Part shown: one piece after another, positions 21,701-34,679 of the stretch
How the letters are laid out: every line of letters begins with the position of its first letter
How positions within the stretch are numbered: position 1 is the first letter of the stretch
DNA from: Cercis canadensis
Lineage: Eukaryota; Streptophyta; Magnoliopsida; Fabales; Fabaceae
Assembly (NCBI GenBank): GCA_003255065.1
Contig: QAOA01004544.1
Coordinates: forward strand, 101,076 to 165,075
Direction: 5' to 3'
Length of the DNA: 64,000 nt
The notes under the pieces: generated by a model
Databases searched by the model: none
What the model saw: only the letters and a program-made list of their open reading frames with translations
Told to the model about the DNA's origin: nothing
Position numbers and translations under genes: made by a program

Positions 21701-24516
21701 ACAAGCATGCTCGCAGGGTTTTGTTATCTGTTGCTGTTTATGGAAGTTTAATTGTGATGCTGGTATTCTTACCTGTCAAACTTGCTATGCGAATGGCTCC
21801 TTCCATTTTTCCACTTGATATATCGTAAGCTGGCCCATTTAAGCATTTTAGACTCTATGTAACATACAGGGCCTTTTGTGTCACATTTGCTAATGTCCAG
21901 TGTGCATCTTCTTGCAGGGTATCTGATCCATTCACAGAAATTCCAGCTGACATGCTTCTTTTTCAGATCTGCATCCCATTTGCAATTGAGCATTTTAAAT
22001 TGAGGACGACTATTAAATCCCTACTTCGCTATTGGTTTACAGCAGTTGGCTGGGCACTTGGTTTAATTGATTTCTTACTGCCCAGACCTGACGACAACAG
22101 TGGTCAGGAAAATGCTAACGTGGAGCCAGCCAGGCAGGATCGGCTACAGGTAGTACAAGCAGCTGTACATGATCAGGCCATGGTGGCATTTGCAGGCGAT
22201 GATGTGAATAGAGGCATTCTTGCTTCAGGAGACTTGAATGCTGGAGAGGATTATGATAATGACGAACAATCTGATTCTGAGTGAGTTGCCAACAAATCAA
22301 AATCCTAATACTATGAAATTTCTAACATCTCACCGCATGGAGGGCTTTTATCAATTTTTTTTAAATATCATTCTTGTACTCTTCTTTTTTCTTTTTTGGG
22401 GTGGAGAGGTCATTGGTTCTATGCTTCTGTGGTTTTGCATAATGGAGTGCGTGACAAGTCTAGTTGTTGTCATCAATTTATATACATATTCTCATCTGTT
22501 TTGTATGCTTTTCCTCTGTCATGTCTGATTAAAGATTCACGGTGACCATGCAGTTATGGCTTCATACTTCGCATTGTTCTGTTGCTGGTGGTTGCTTGGA
22601 TGACTCTCCTCATCTTCAATTCCGCCTTGATAGTTGTACCAATTTCATTTGGACGGGCACTTTTCAATTCCATTCCTCTTCTGCCCATAACTCATGGCAT
22701 TAAGTGCAATGGTAAGTAAATGATTGAACTTGTTTCTGTATTCTGCATGTTCTATGGCTTTGAATGAATTTGTGACCCTATCTCTTTTTGTTAGATTTAT
22801 ATGCTTTCATCATTGGAAGTTATGTGATCTGGACGGCTGTTGCTGGAGCTAGATACTCAATTGAGCAAATTAAAAAGAGGAGGGCTTCAGTTTTATTCGG
22901 CCAAATCTGGAAGTGGTGTGGCATTGTTGTTAAGAGTTCTGCACTTCTGTCTATATGGGTAAGAACCAGAATTCTTCTTGTTAACAAATCTGTCTTCCCA
23001 TTGTATGTGAAGTTTTATATTTGCCTTTTAATGATCACCTCTTGTGTATTATTGTTTTCAGATATTTGTCATCCCTGTGCTAATTGGGCTCCTCTTTGAG
23101 CTTTTGGTTATTGTGCCAATGAGAGTTCCGGTAGATGAAAGTCCAGTATTCCTCCTTTATCAAGACTGGGCGCTAGGTCTTATTTTTCTCAAGATATGGA
23201 CTAGATTGGTGAGTGTTTGCTTTCTTTATTCTCTATCATTTTCTCTACCATATAGCTGGTTGGCTTTAGTTATTTTAATAATTATTTTGATGTTAGTTGA
23301 TTTAAATTCTCCAAGAAAAAGAAAGAAAAGATGAATGATGGGGAAGTTGCAAGCACCCTTTCTCCCTCAATAATTTGCATTGAAAATCCTTCAGAAAATC
23401 TGGCCTTCTTCGGAAGTCAAATAAAATAAATGGATCCTGCTGCATTGATATTATAAAGCAAATGAACTTTTTCCCCATGTATAATACATATTGTGCTGCC
23501 TATGCCTTTTATCTTCATTTTACTTGTGTGATTAGTGATATATATCCATCACAGGGTATCGTGAAATATTTTGGGGATCAAAACTGCAATGGTGGGATTG
23601 ATGAAAAATGAATTAGACAGGCCATGGAGTTCAACAGTTAGAATTTTGGTCAGATTGGAGTTTTCTTAATACTTAATAGTCACACTTCAATTTTAGTACT
23701 TAGATGACTTAGTGAGCTGGCTCAGATTCTGATGAAAAGAAGAGAGAAAGGGAAGGGGGGGTTAATTCTCTTAATTACCGGCTAACAATTGGGGGTATAT
23801 GCTGACTCATTTCTTTTCTTGCCTCCCCCTCCCCTATTAGTAGATTCATACATTGGTTACCTGACTTGCTAGAGTTTGTTATACAAGCTAGTTGAGCGAG
23901 ACTAAAGTATCTTTTAGGGTGGAAGTCATAACTGTACTGATTTATAATCTATTAGTTTGATGTGGATTATACTGGTAATTTATTATTTACCATGGTGTTG
24001 ATTCTTGGATAGGTTATGTTGGATCACATGATGCCACTAGTAGATGACAGTTGGCGAGTAAAATTTGAGAGGGTGAGAGAGGATGGTTTCTCCAGGTTGC
24101 AAGGTCTTTGGGTCCTACGGGAGATTGTGCTTCCAATCATAATGAAATTGTTAACAGCATTGTGTGTGCCTTACGTTTTAGCCAGAGGAGTGTTTCCAGT
24201 GCTTGGGTACCCGTTGGTTGTCAATTCTGCCGTCTATCGATTTGCCTGGTTGGGATGCCTCTCTTTCAGCTTTTTGTGCTTTTGTGCTAAGAGATTCCAC
24301 GTCTGGTTTACAAACCTTCATAATTCAATACGCGATGACCGATATCTGATTGGCCGGAGGTTGCATAACTTTGGGGAGCATGTTCAGGAGAAGACAAATG
24401 AAGCAGGAAATTCCAGTGAGGTGCAGAATAATAATTTCCGAGGAACTGGTTTGATTCAACATGACCACGAAGCTGACATTGGACTACGGCTGAGGCATGT
24501 CAGACAGGGAGGTTGA
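18710..24516 (+). CDS. SUD1: SUD1/DOA10-like RING-CH E3 ubiquitin ligase (ER membrane)
   Basis: Exons are 18710-19033, 19819-20511, 20759-21526, 21613-21824, 21918-22280, 22554-22711, 22795-22958, 23062-23208 and 24013-24516. They give 1110 aa, close to Arabidopsis SUD1. A RING-CH (C4HC3) domain at about residues 64-112 reads VCRICRNPGE, then PCACSGS, HQDCLLQWL and, across the first splice, QCEVCKHAF. Many transmembrane helices follow (for example LSVWLLIIPFITFWIWRLAF). So do the family blocks RMFGKTMAHRVQFF and DPADPNYNPFRDLIDDPVHK, and a C-terminal NSIRDDRYLIGRRLHN. It is the plant DOA10 orthologue, acting in ER-associated degradation. In Arabidopsis it affects HMG-CoA reductase activity and cuticle/drought traits. 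The start was chosen by analogy (MEIADEV). The frame is open further upstream to an ATG at 18530, across a run of 13 C whose length may be wrong. Confidence 0.96.
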
Positions 24517-25433
24517 CTTATATTTCAGGTAGAAGATTTTAGGTTATTAAGTCTCAAGTTGTTATGAATCACTGCTGTGTATACACCTGTGTTTGATAGG
24601 TGTTATACCTGTTGCCAAGACACCTTAATTTTAGTCAAGACGAATGGTTTGTGCATACACGTTACATGTGAAATAAGGTAGATAGGAGGACAATAGAAAC
24701 TGTTTTAGTAGAGCAATTTATTTATTTTTTGTTTGCAAGTGTGAAAGGAAAGGTGGTTTCTTTCTTCTGTAACTGAGAGGGAAGAAAAATGCATACAAAG
24801 AATGTGGCTTTTGGGCATTACCAGTCTCAACGCCATGGATGGAGTGGGCACCTGGAATGATAAATGGTCTTGAGTGCTGCTATTGCAACAATGAATACAT
24901 AGTTGAGGAATAAACACGCTGGTTTTTATATTTTCTTGGCTTTTTGGAGGAAACATGACATATCGTGATCTAGGTGGAAAATGAGGGTATGTTTGGTCAG
25001 TAGCACCTCATAATAGCAGGAAGGTTGGAAAAATAATAGCTTTTGTGACTACGAAAAATAGTAAACAGATTAAATTCGAATCAAATTCCGTTATTTCTTG
25101 TTCAGGTTATGAAACAACTCACTTGGTGGGTGAATTGGTTCAGGTTAAATTCCGTTACCACGATCTTTATCACGCCGCCGTTGGCCAAAAATTAAAAACC
25201 AAAAAAATGCAAACAAACAGTCGAAAAACTCGTGTTCGGAAAACTATAGTACCGAATGTAAAGCAAAATCAAAACCAACGCAGAAACAGTCAAATAGTCC
25301 TTCAACCGAAGGGAAATGGTCCAAGGATACCAAACGCAGTCTTACTCTAATAAAACAAACTTGACCTGAACTAAATCAAAGCCAGCTCCTACGATAACAA
25401 TCCACCATCACCAACAGTGGCCAAATCTACGAC
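24517..25433. other. Convergent spacer, SUD1 to PABP
   Basis: This holds the 3' UTR of SUD1 on the left and of PABP on the right. ORFs at 24705 (minus) and 25045 (plus) show no family motif and probably do not encode protein. No named repeat was found. Confidence 0.55.
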
Positions 25434-28400
25434 TCAAGAAACAAGGTTGTCATTGAGTGATAAGGAGGCCAGTTGATCAGCAGGACCACCAGCCTGCTGC
25501 TGTTGAGCAACATTCCTAAGGACATCCATTGCCTCAGCCACTTTTGCTTTCAGAGCTTCTGGTGACTCGAGCAAGTGCAGAACCTCAGTTTGATCCATCT
25601 CAAGAAGCATGCCTGTCACTTTAGCCGCATTATCAGGTTCCAACTGTTCCACAAGAGGGTAAAGATTCTCACCCAGCATCTACAGATATCCAACCATCAA
25701 ACAAGAGTCAGTTACAAACTTGGTGATTAATCAACCTTGGGAGCATCCAAACTTAACAGCAACAATTTAACATTGCAAAACAAGAGTGAAATCAGGAAAT
25801 ACCGTCCTCTGCTGCTCTGGAGTCGCATTTGCCAGGGCAGAAGCCAAAGCCCCAATGGGGATTTGCTGGGACAGTGCTGCATCACGCAAGGGCATTCCAC
25901 CAACGTCATATGGAACAGAAAACATGCCTCCAGCGACCCCAGGCATGGGAACATCAGGCAGACCCCTACCAGGGGGATAACGATAGACACGTCCCCTTGG
26001 AAGCATCTGTCATCAGTAAAACCATCAGGTGACATTCCCAAAGAAAAACACTAAACAAAACACAATAAGCATACAAGATCAGATTCACCAACCTGCTGCT
26101 GCATGAGTGGAACTGGCTGCTGGGCCTGCTGGACTGCCCCTGCACGCCTGCCACCAGGACGCTGACCCTGCTGACCCTGCTGAACCATCGGCACAAAAAA
26201 GTTTGGCATAGGAGCCCCACCAGGCCTCATGCCTGGTACAAGTTGCTGTTGATACCCAAATCCAGGCTGACATAAAGTTTCAAAGTCAGAAAAGAAAGTT
26301 CAAGATGATGATAAATCTAATTACTTATGATCTGATGAAAACAATCATAGGAACAACCTTCAAGAGATAACAGTCATGAATCCGAAGGCCTATTTTGTAA
26401 ATAGTGAATCATAAAGAACTATAACAAATACAATAACAAACTGATAAATAGCTTAAGAAAATGTACATACCTATAGCATGAAGTACTAATATAATTTAGG
26501 CCCAAGTTTATCAATATTAACATGATCATTGCTTCACAAATTCAAATTTTCCCTTAATCTTCATTTAGTAGTTCTCCAAGTTTAATTTTTTCAGTAACGT
26601 TTTTATTTTTAAATTTTCAATTATTACCTGGTAGATTCATTCACTGATAATTAGTATTTTTTTTTTTCATTTCTTTCCTAATATATAAATTTCCATCATT
26701 GAGGGTCATTTACAGGTTTTCTATCCTTTATAGTTTATACTAGGCTTGAATTACGTTAATATGTCCAGACAGCCCTGAAGAGATGTGACTGATGGGGAAA
26801 AATTGCATTCAATCATCATTTTCTTTTAAGTAGTAGTAGTTATTAACCTTTAACCCTGAAGGATTCTTAGAGCCTCCTACAATCAAATTTTCCAATTGGA
26901 ATAGCATTTCTTTTTCTTTTTTTTTTGGTTACATGACAGCAAAGAGATTCAAACCCATGACCTCCTGCATACTACCCAAACCCCTCAACACTAGACCACA
27001 CCTAGTGGCTTCCAATTGGAATAGCACTTTAAATGAAGCAAAAACTGTTTTACCCAACTGGGTTGCAGGAATTTGACCAGGTCTATTGCAAACCAACTGA
27101 GGAAAACCACATATCAAGGCATTCTCTGAATTATGGAATCACACAATTCAGCAAAAAATGGTGAATCCCAGTGATTCCACCAATTCAGTGTACGATTTCT
27201 CACCTATTCTGTATCATCCAAGCATTTCAAGTCACTGACAGCTTGTATCGGATCCAACAAATCATACCATTCATATATTCCAATAACACTACAATGAGCT
27301 CCAAGTCAAGATCACCACATCACTTAAGGAGTTTAAGCAGGAACAGAGCAAAGGTATTACCTGGGAAGGAATGATAGCGGGAGGGGCCTGACCATAAAAT
27401 ATTTGCTGTCCAATACCTGGACCACCAGGGGGGTAGATTGGCACACGGGGAGCAACAGATGGTGCCATTGCAACAGGCCGCATTTGAGCAAATTGAGCCT
27501 GTATAAACAGTACGAGTCCAACATATTGACACCGAGATAGTTACTCAGATGCAATACCCAAACAACACAGAACTCAACAAATCTGAATCACATTGATGAT
27601 CAAAAAAGTCCACCACAACTCATGTTTCTGATCCTAGACAACAGAGACACTACAGGGGTATCCCATTGTGAAAAATCAATGATGCGGGAAATGCCCCACC
27701 ACACCTACTTCTCTTTTCTTCTAATCTACATCCAGATCCTATAGCAGTCATTGCATTTTGAGAAAAACAGAGAAAATGATGGATGGAATATGCAGCAGAG
27801 GTGTGTATTTCTGCATTTGTTAGGAAGATAGAAGACTATAAAGAAGAATTTCAGCATTGCTATTACATATAACACTCTTTGTCCACCTACAAAAGGTTGA
27901 AGTCTCAGAGATCAACATTTTTAAGACAAAACATAATACCTGCAGTCTAGCTCTTCTATCTTCTTTCCTTTGTGCAAGAGCAACATACAGAGGCTTGCTC
28001 ACAATCATTTTCCCATTCATCTCCAAGAGCTATCAAATGAGTAAGAAATGGGAAAAAAAAAATTTATTTTCTAACAAGAAAATCACCTAATGTCTACAAC
28101 AATATTACATCACTTACAGCTCTAGATGCCTCCTCAGGAGTTGAGAATGCAACAAAACCTGATCCTCGACTTATTCCATTGGGGTCTCTCATTACCTTTC
28201 ATGTCAAGGAGAAATAATTATATAAAAGTATTTACTAGAAAGAAGGGGATAGCATGAAGCCAAAGATCCTACATACCTTGCAAGACGTAATGGTACCAAA
28301 AGGGGAGAAGAGCTCCTTAAGCTTATCATCACCAATGCTATCGTCTAAATTTTTAACATACAAGTTAGCACCTTGATATTTATCAGCTGCCTCTTTCATG

Positions 28401-28954
28401 CTCTGCTCAAATCTAAGTTTCAATTCAAGTTCCCTTTCAGATTTCTTCTGAGCTTTCCCAACATACCATTCCTTGTCATCAATTTTTTTCCCATTAAGAG
28501 CCTCAACAGCCCTAGCAGCATCATCAGTGCTCTCAAAGTTTACAAATCCAAAGCACTTTGATTTCCCGTCCCCATCTCTCATCACAACAGCACTAGTAAT
28601 CGTTCCAAATTCACTAAAAGTCTGCTTCAAATCTTCATCAGTGGTTGATTCTGACAGGTTCTTAACAAAAACATTGTTGAACTTTGCCTTGTCAGTAGAA
28701 CTTTCTCTCTCTTGCTTGCGAAGGAAAGGTCCCACATACACTTGCTTATCATTCAACAGCATACCATTTAACTTCTCTATGGCTTTCTGAGCAGCCTCCT
28801 CATTATCAAATTGTACAAAGCCATAGCCTTTTGATTGGCCAGAAGAATCTGTAGCTACCTTGCAAGAAAGAATATTCCCAAATGCAGAGAATGTATCATG
28901 TAATGCTTTGTGGTCGATTGCCTTGTCCAAATTCTGCAATAATACAGGGGAAAA

Positions 28955-28996
<42 letters not shown>

Positions 28997-30867
28997 AAAG
29001 AAAGAAAGAAAGAGCAAAGTCAGACCAAACTAGGATACACAAATAGGAGCAGGGTTCTATTACCAGAAAACACAGAAGAGGCAAAGACATGGATACCTTG
29101 ATAAATATATTCCCTGCCCCACTTTTCCGAATACTGGGATCACGGTGAGAATACATGATGCGAATGGGCCTTCCATTGAGAGGGGTGAAGTTCAGCACAT
29201 CCAATGCCCTGGCAGCTGTAAAGAAGTAGTAAAGATGTTAACAATAAAATATTAAGAATTGAACATATAGTACATAAGAAGGAGAAATTGATTGTTATCA
29301 CAACATCCACAGCATAATAGAAAGTACTCTCCGAATTAGTCAACCATGAGCACTTGTCAATATGAAGATTGAGCCAGAAAGAACCAAAAACAATTAGGTG
29401 AACAAAGAACAATATCTCAATTATTTAAGAAACTTCCAATCAAAATGTTGATAATTAGTGAAGTTGCATCTGCCAATGCAGAAGCTGTCAGAAAATAAAT
29501 AACACATGTTAAACTCTAAAAATACTAATAATCGCCATAAAAAAAAAATAATACTAATAGTCATACTTAAAGTAGTATATTCAATAAGGCATTGCTTGGA
29601 TGTAAACAGGATGGGAGGGGAATTCCCTTTAAGTTATTTAGGAGCTGGGGTGATAAAGAATGGGAAGGAGATGGTTATAAATTCAACTTTCCAATATGGT
29701 ACTCCACTTAAGCAAAGCATAAATACAGAAGCTCATTAAACTGGATTTATGCTTTTAATTTTTTCAACATTTTAGTACAAATTTATGTAGAAGTAGCCAA
29801 TAATCCCAATGATACAAACAACAGGGTGTGGTTATACTGATATTCATATTACCCCTACCTAATAAGATCCCTTCATAACGCCTAACCATTGCAAATTTTT
29901 AAGGAAATCTTCATACTTGACTTTGAGTTGTCTTTTTGATAAGTTTAATGGTAACTGGAACTCTCCATACAGCACCGCTACAGCAAAGTGGGTAAATAGA
30001 ACATATCATTGACTCAAATTATTGGGAGCAACTGGGCTACAAGCTTATGAAAGACAAATGTAGAATCCAAGCATCTAACATGCTTCAACAAACCGGGTGG
30101 GCAATTGAAGGGTATTTTAAAAAATTATCACACAAAAATATTGTCCATCTCGTTCCATAAACCCCAATTTGGAGGGGAAGGAGGGGGATTAGATCCCCTC
30201 CTCTACTCATAAAACTCCATATGTTTCTAACCCTCCCCTTCCTTCCCTCTATTTATCCTCCATCCAACATATTATAATTTAGGGTGTGAAATGCCTAGAC
30301 TAATGAAGCACTTCAACTAATTAGTAAGCATGACGACACAATTTATTCTTTCAGAAACAACATCAATTTTCTATCAACCAACCAGTGAGATAAGAAATTA
30401 CAAGCCCAGGATGTTAAATGTTCAACCAGAACTCTTGTTAATCTAGAGTAAAGGAATCCTGAGACGGATGTACGCAATAAAATTTTACGCTAAATCCACC
30501 TACTTAAAAGAGGAAAAAACTTCTGCAATTGGACTGGCATTAAGGTGATGGCATTTCCACAGGTAAACTAAACATAAATAAGAAAACTATAAATATCAAA
30601 GAAGGGAAATGACTAACCATCTTGCGGGTTGCTGTAATTGACATAACCGTAACCAAGTGATCTCCGGCTGGTCAAATCCCTGCAAACCCTAACAGATACG
30701 ACCTGACCAACTTGGTTAAACAGGTCATACAGCTGTGAATCCGTAACGTTAATGTCAAGATCTCCGACGTAGAGCGATGTCGTCACGAACTGGTTTCCAC
30801 CGCCAGTTGCCGCTGCACCGTTAGCACCTGGTATCGCATTTTGAGGTTGAACTTGAACCTGAGCCAT
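25434..30867 (-). CDS. Cytoplasmic poly(A)-binding protein (PAB2/PAB8 class)
   Basis: Minus-strand exons are 30618-30867, 29097-29215, 28277-28933, 28118-28195, 27940-28029, 27361-27498, 26093-26266, 25803-26006 and 25434-25679, giving 651 aa. Four RRMs are visible. RRM1 (about 31-109) has SLYVGDL and [11 protein letters not shown]2 (about 120-196) has IFIKNLD and [11 protein letters not shown]3 (about 210-286) has VFVKNLSES and [11 protein letters not shown]4 (about 313-390) has LYVKNLDD and GSGFVAF. A proline/glutamine-rich linker follows. The C-terminal MLLE/PABC domain (about 570-640) has [10 protein letters not shown] and the signature GMLLEMD. The protein coats mRNA poly(A) tails in the cytoplasm and supports translation and stability. 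Paralogue (PAB2, PAB4 or PAB8) cannot be fixed, so no symbol is given. Intron 26267-27360 holds a SINE. Intron 28934-29096 holds 39 consecutive A on the plus strand. Confidence 0.97.
26907..27009 (-). mobile_element. Short SINE inserted in a PABP intron
   Basis: On the minus strand this reads as a tRNA-derived unit. It has GTGTGGTCTAGTGTTGAGGG as a likely A box and ATGGGTTTGAATCTC as a likely B box, about 40 bp apart, and then an A-rich tail. It is flanked by a perfect 17-bp duplication TTCCAATTGGAATAGCA (26890-26906 and 27010-27026). That combination is diagnostic of L1-type retroposition. It is about 103 bp long, so it may be a short family or a truncated copy. Confidence 0.85.
28956..28994. 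repeat. Poly(A) tract, 39 A (T tract of a PABP intron)
   Basis: Read on the PABP strand this is a T39 run ending about 22 nt before the exon acceptor, so it forms part of the polypyrimidine tract. Length is likely polymorphic. Confidence 0.9.
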
Positions 30868-31270
30868 CTCAACCAACAATCACACCACTGTGAAAATTTA
30901 TTTTTTTTCAATTTTTATTTTTTCCTTTTTTTCTTTTATCTCTTCCCTCTCCTCTTGTTATTCTGAACAATAATAACTAGAGAGAAATTAAACCTAAACT
31001 TAACGCACAGGAAAAAAGGAAATGTTTTTCTTTTAGAATATTCTTTTGTGATTTTCTGGGAAAATAGAAAAGCGAGGAGAGGGAAGGGATTGAAGGATAG
31101 ATATGGTCGGGGATCCGACGATGGATAGGTGTGGCCGCCGGTGTAGACCGCGGCGGCGCGTGAGGACAAGAGCGAATAAAAGGGAAAAAGACGAAGAGAA
31201 GGAGAGGGAGAGCGCACACGAGGGCAGCTAGAACTGCACTGAGGAAACAGTGGATATGGAGGTGTGATAA
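30868..31270 (-). promoter_or_regulatory. PABP 5' leader with A-rich tract
   Basis: On the minus strand, 30897-30945 is strongly A-rich (for example AAAAAAAGGAAAAAATAAAA and GAAAAAAAATAAATTTTCAC), ending about 30 nt before the ATG. PABP mRNAs in animals and yeast carry A-rich leaders that bind PABP and autoregulate translation. Here this is an inference from composition. Two overlapping upstream ATG frames (31217 and 31219, minus strand) also lie in the putative leader. An intron with acceptor TTTTCACAG could remove part of it. Confidence 0.45.
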
Positions 31271-31280
31271 CTATATAGTA
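31271..31280 (-). promoter_or_regulatory. Candidate TATA box of PABP gene
   Basis: The minus strand reads TACTATATAG about 400 nt upstream of the PABP ATG, in an otherwise GC-balanced region. The transcription start is unverified. Confidence 0.4.
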
Positions 31281-31511
31281 GGTGGGTGGGTTTGGGTAAA
31301 CCCTAGCATAATCTTCTGACGGGATCTCAACCGTCGGATCTGAGATGCTGTGGGCCCAGATGACGAGATCGAGGCTGAAGAGGCAACCGGTAACGGTAGA
31401 TTTGGCAGATAAGGGAAGAAAGCAAAAGGTAAGAGAGGGTGAAAGTGAAACCGAAACTCAGATTCCAGGTGAAAGCGAAGGTAAAACTAGGCGCCCTCAG
31501 CCTCAGAGTGT

Positions 31512-31536
31512 GAGAGAGAGAGAGAGAGAGAGAGAG
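31512..31536. repeat. (GA)n microsatellite
   Basis: This is a GA dinucleotide run. The 65-codon ORF that ends in it (31345-31542) encodes RE repeats and is not credible as a gene. Confidence 0.9.
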
Positions 31537-31607
31537 TACTGAGTGGTGGTAGATACAAGATAGTAGGTATACAGTTTACACATAACACACTCTATGTATA
31601 TAATTCT

Positions 31608-31646
31608 GTTTTTTTTTTTTTTTTTTTTTTTANTTTTTTTTTTTTT
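31608..31646. other. Poly(T) with assembly ambiguity (N at 31633)
   Basis: A T homopolymer is interrupted by a single N. Sequence length here is unreliable. Confidence 0.85.
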
Positions 31647-32201
31647 CGAGTAAAAATGAATTTGTTAGAACAGGAATAGTCCAGCATTAGGTTTTCTTAC
31701 ACTTTTTTCGGCTTTAAATCTGAAGTTCATGGAAAGGGAGAAAAATGAGAATCACCCTTTATACGTTTACATTAGACAATTAATAATTTTTTTAAAAAAA
31801 ATCTTTTTTCAAATTTTAATAAACGTAAAAATTATATATATAGTTTACGTCATTATGTTTTTAAAAATATGCATAAGTTATTTATACATATTAATTTTTA
31901 TTTGATTTCTTTGACACTATTTAAACTATTCATTTTGTCCTTAGGTAATCAAAAGTTGTAAGTGGGTATCTTTTTTTACTTATGTGATTATTCTTGATTT
32001 CTTTTTTCCTCAAAGTTATGTGTATCTTGTAGATTATATGTGGTTATAGCCAAGTCACCGGTTATTTTTTAACATGGGAGAAATTTTTTCTCACAAATGA
32101 GATATTGACCTTCAAGGAGCAAGATTAGTTTCAAAATAAATGAATTTTCAGTATAAGTGAATATCCTTTTAACATATGTGATTGATTATCTTTTGGTATT
32201 C

Positions 32202-32619
32202 TTCCCCATAACTATTTGGGTATCTTCTTCACGCGATATATTGTTATTAGTTATAGTATATAGGTATCTTATAAAAATAGTCATATAGACAAAATATGTA
32301 ATTTAAAATAATTAAATTGAAGTTAATATATATAAGAAACTTATAGATCCTTTTTTACAAATATAATGATCCAAACAATAATTATCTCTTATTTTTTATN
32401 TTCCCCATAACTATTTGGGTATCTTTTCTATTCTATATGATTATTCTTCACGCGATATATTGTTATTAGTTATAGTATATAGGTATCTTATAAAAATAGT
32501 CATATAGACAAAATATGTAATTTAAAATAATTAAATTGAAGTTAATATATATAAGAAACTTATAGATCCTTTTTTACAAATATAATGATCCAAACAATAA
32601 TTATCTCTTATTTTTTATT
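32202..32619. other. Probable false duplication across a one-base gap
   Basis: The segment 32202-32399 runs up to a single N (32400) and then restarts at 32401 with the same first bases, TTCCCCATAACTATTTGGGT. The second copy is almost identical to 32619, with one extra stretch of about 20 bp (TTTCTATTCTATATGATTAT). Repeat boundaries that coincide exactly with the N suggest unmerged contig ends. Confidence 0.8.
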
Positions 32620-32884
32620 TGATATGTCAATTGTTAATGTATATAAAATTATAAATAATATATGTTGTAATACATTGCTATATTTTTCTTTAGTTTATAC
32701 TATATTTTTGTTATATACAAGCACAATGCATGAAACAAACATGAAAGAAACCACATAATAGAAATAGAAATTTTGACATCTAACACTATGGTTCTTATGA
32801 CTATATATAAAATGTGTCATTAAATTCACATATTATTAACTTTAATTTATACTTTTATTAAATACACCATCTAATATCATTAAA

Positions 32885-33200
32885 TTACGATGAGCTGGAA
32901 TTTATCATCTGATCATATTCTTAAAGAAAATATCATAAATATAAAAATATTTATGGAAAGCTTTTAAACGTGGATTACAATGAGCTTGAATTTATCATCT
33001 GGTTGTATCCGTAAAGAAAATATTATAGATATAAAAAAAAATTTTATTGAAATGTTATGAATTTGGATTTGACTTTTTAAAAGTACAGGGTATAGTTTAA
33101 CTTACGATGAGCTGGAATTATCTGGGCCAGATTTATAAAAGAAATATCAAATATATAAATTTTTATAAAAAGTTTTTTAAATTAAATTCAATTTTTAAAA
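32885..33200. repeat. Degenerate tandem repeat, three units
   Basis: Units begin near 32885, 32975 and 33102 with TTACGATGAGCTGGAATTTA or close variants. The first two continue with ATCATCTG..TAAAGAAAATAT. There is no ORF. Period is about 90-125 bp. Confidence 0.65.
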
Positions 33201-34679
33201 AGTACAATGTGCACTTTAAAAATTAAAACACAAAAGAACATCCGTTATTAGAAAAAAAAAACAATTAAGGTTTGGATAAAATATAAATTAATATATCAGA
33301 AATTTATAATTTTTTTGAAAAGTCTTGAGCTTTAGAGAAGCTGAAATTGAATACGTAAAATAATGAATTATTTTAATCTTCTTATTAATGAGTATCTGAT
33401 TTTTTATATTTTTTTTCTAGAATGCATTTCGCACTTAAAAGATAAAAAGTTATACTGTTATAATCTAATGCAAACTGCAAAGCAAAGTTGTTTGACATAT
33501 AACAAAAAATCATGATACACACGCCAATGCATTTCTCCATTTATGAGTCCTTGAGTTGTATACATTTTTTTGTTTGAGACTGGACTTGTCTTCAATGCCT
33601 TACATTTGTTTACAAGTCTTCCTTATTTTATTTCTATATGCACACTTGGGTTGAAAAATAGAGAATGCCAACTTGCTTGCATAAAGAATAATGCATGAAT
33701 TTGATGTGAAAAGGGCATCCACAGCAGTGTCTCTTCTCTTTGGTGAGAGCTATTTGTGAATATTTTATCGCCTATTTTAGACTATTGATGCATTCAGAGC
33801 TTCAAGATCCAATTCATGCACAATAAATCTATTAAAGATGGATGGTTTCATTAGATTTATTTCAATGATTTCTCTAATATGCATGAAAGCCTTATGAGTT
33901 AAATATTTTTTCATCTCTAAATTATTTTTTAAATATCATTTTAGTGTTTGATTTATTTTTAGTATCATTTTAATCTTCAATTAATCACTATGTCTGTTAA
34001 ATCAATATTTTAAGTAATATGGATGACTGATTCGACGGATAATATGATTATTCGATGAATAAAGTAACACAAAAAATAAATCAAAAAATAAAATAACTTT
34101 TAAAAAATAATTCAATGTACCCGACCCTTAATTTATACCCAGCCAACCTCAAAGTTGAAGAGTTGATATTTCACCGATAGCCTACCCCATTATTGGATTT
34201 GTTGACATTGGCATTATAACCCGTGACGATGATCGTTGATGCTCCATTCTTCCTACAAAAATCATGATTGTACACGTGAGTATAAAAGTCATTCTCACAT
34301 TCTCTTATGCTAGCTGTATGTTTAATGACATGTTCACCATGAATTGGTGTGTTTTTATTGTTGGATTGTTATATTAATGAACTCTAAAACATAATTAACA
34401 GATTGCCATATATATTCTGCAATGGTAAGTTACAATAAAACCCACATGCTACCTAATAGTTATATAGATTCTCTCATTTGAAAATTATATTTTTCACATA
34501 AACAAATAAAATATATTTGTTTTTATTATTAGTAGCTTCCATATGACACTTTGCTCAACCTGTTTAATTAGAGTAGTCATTAAGTTAACTTAATTACTTC
34601 AAACTTAAACATAGAATAAAGCATTGCATTCAACTAAATGAATGATTAGAGATGTTGACATTTACAATTTTTTTTTTTT
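33200..34679. other. AT-rich intergenic DNA without recognisable gene
   Basis: Long AT-rich stretches carry no ORF above background and no clear repeat ends. Nothing here can be named from sequence alone. Confidence 0.5.

Noticed and set aside
31345..31542. 65-codon plus-strand ORF next to the PABP promoter
   Set aside because: Ends in an RE dipeptide run encoded by a GA microsatellite; no family signature.
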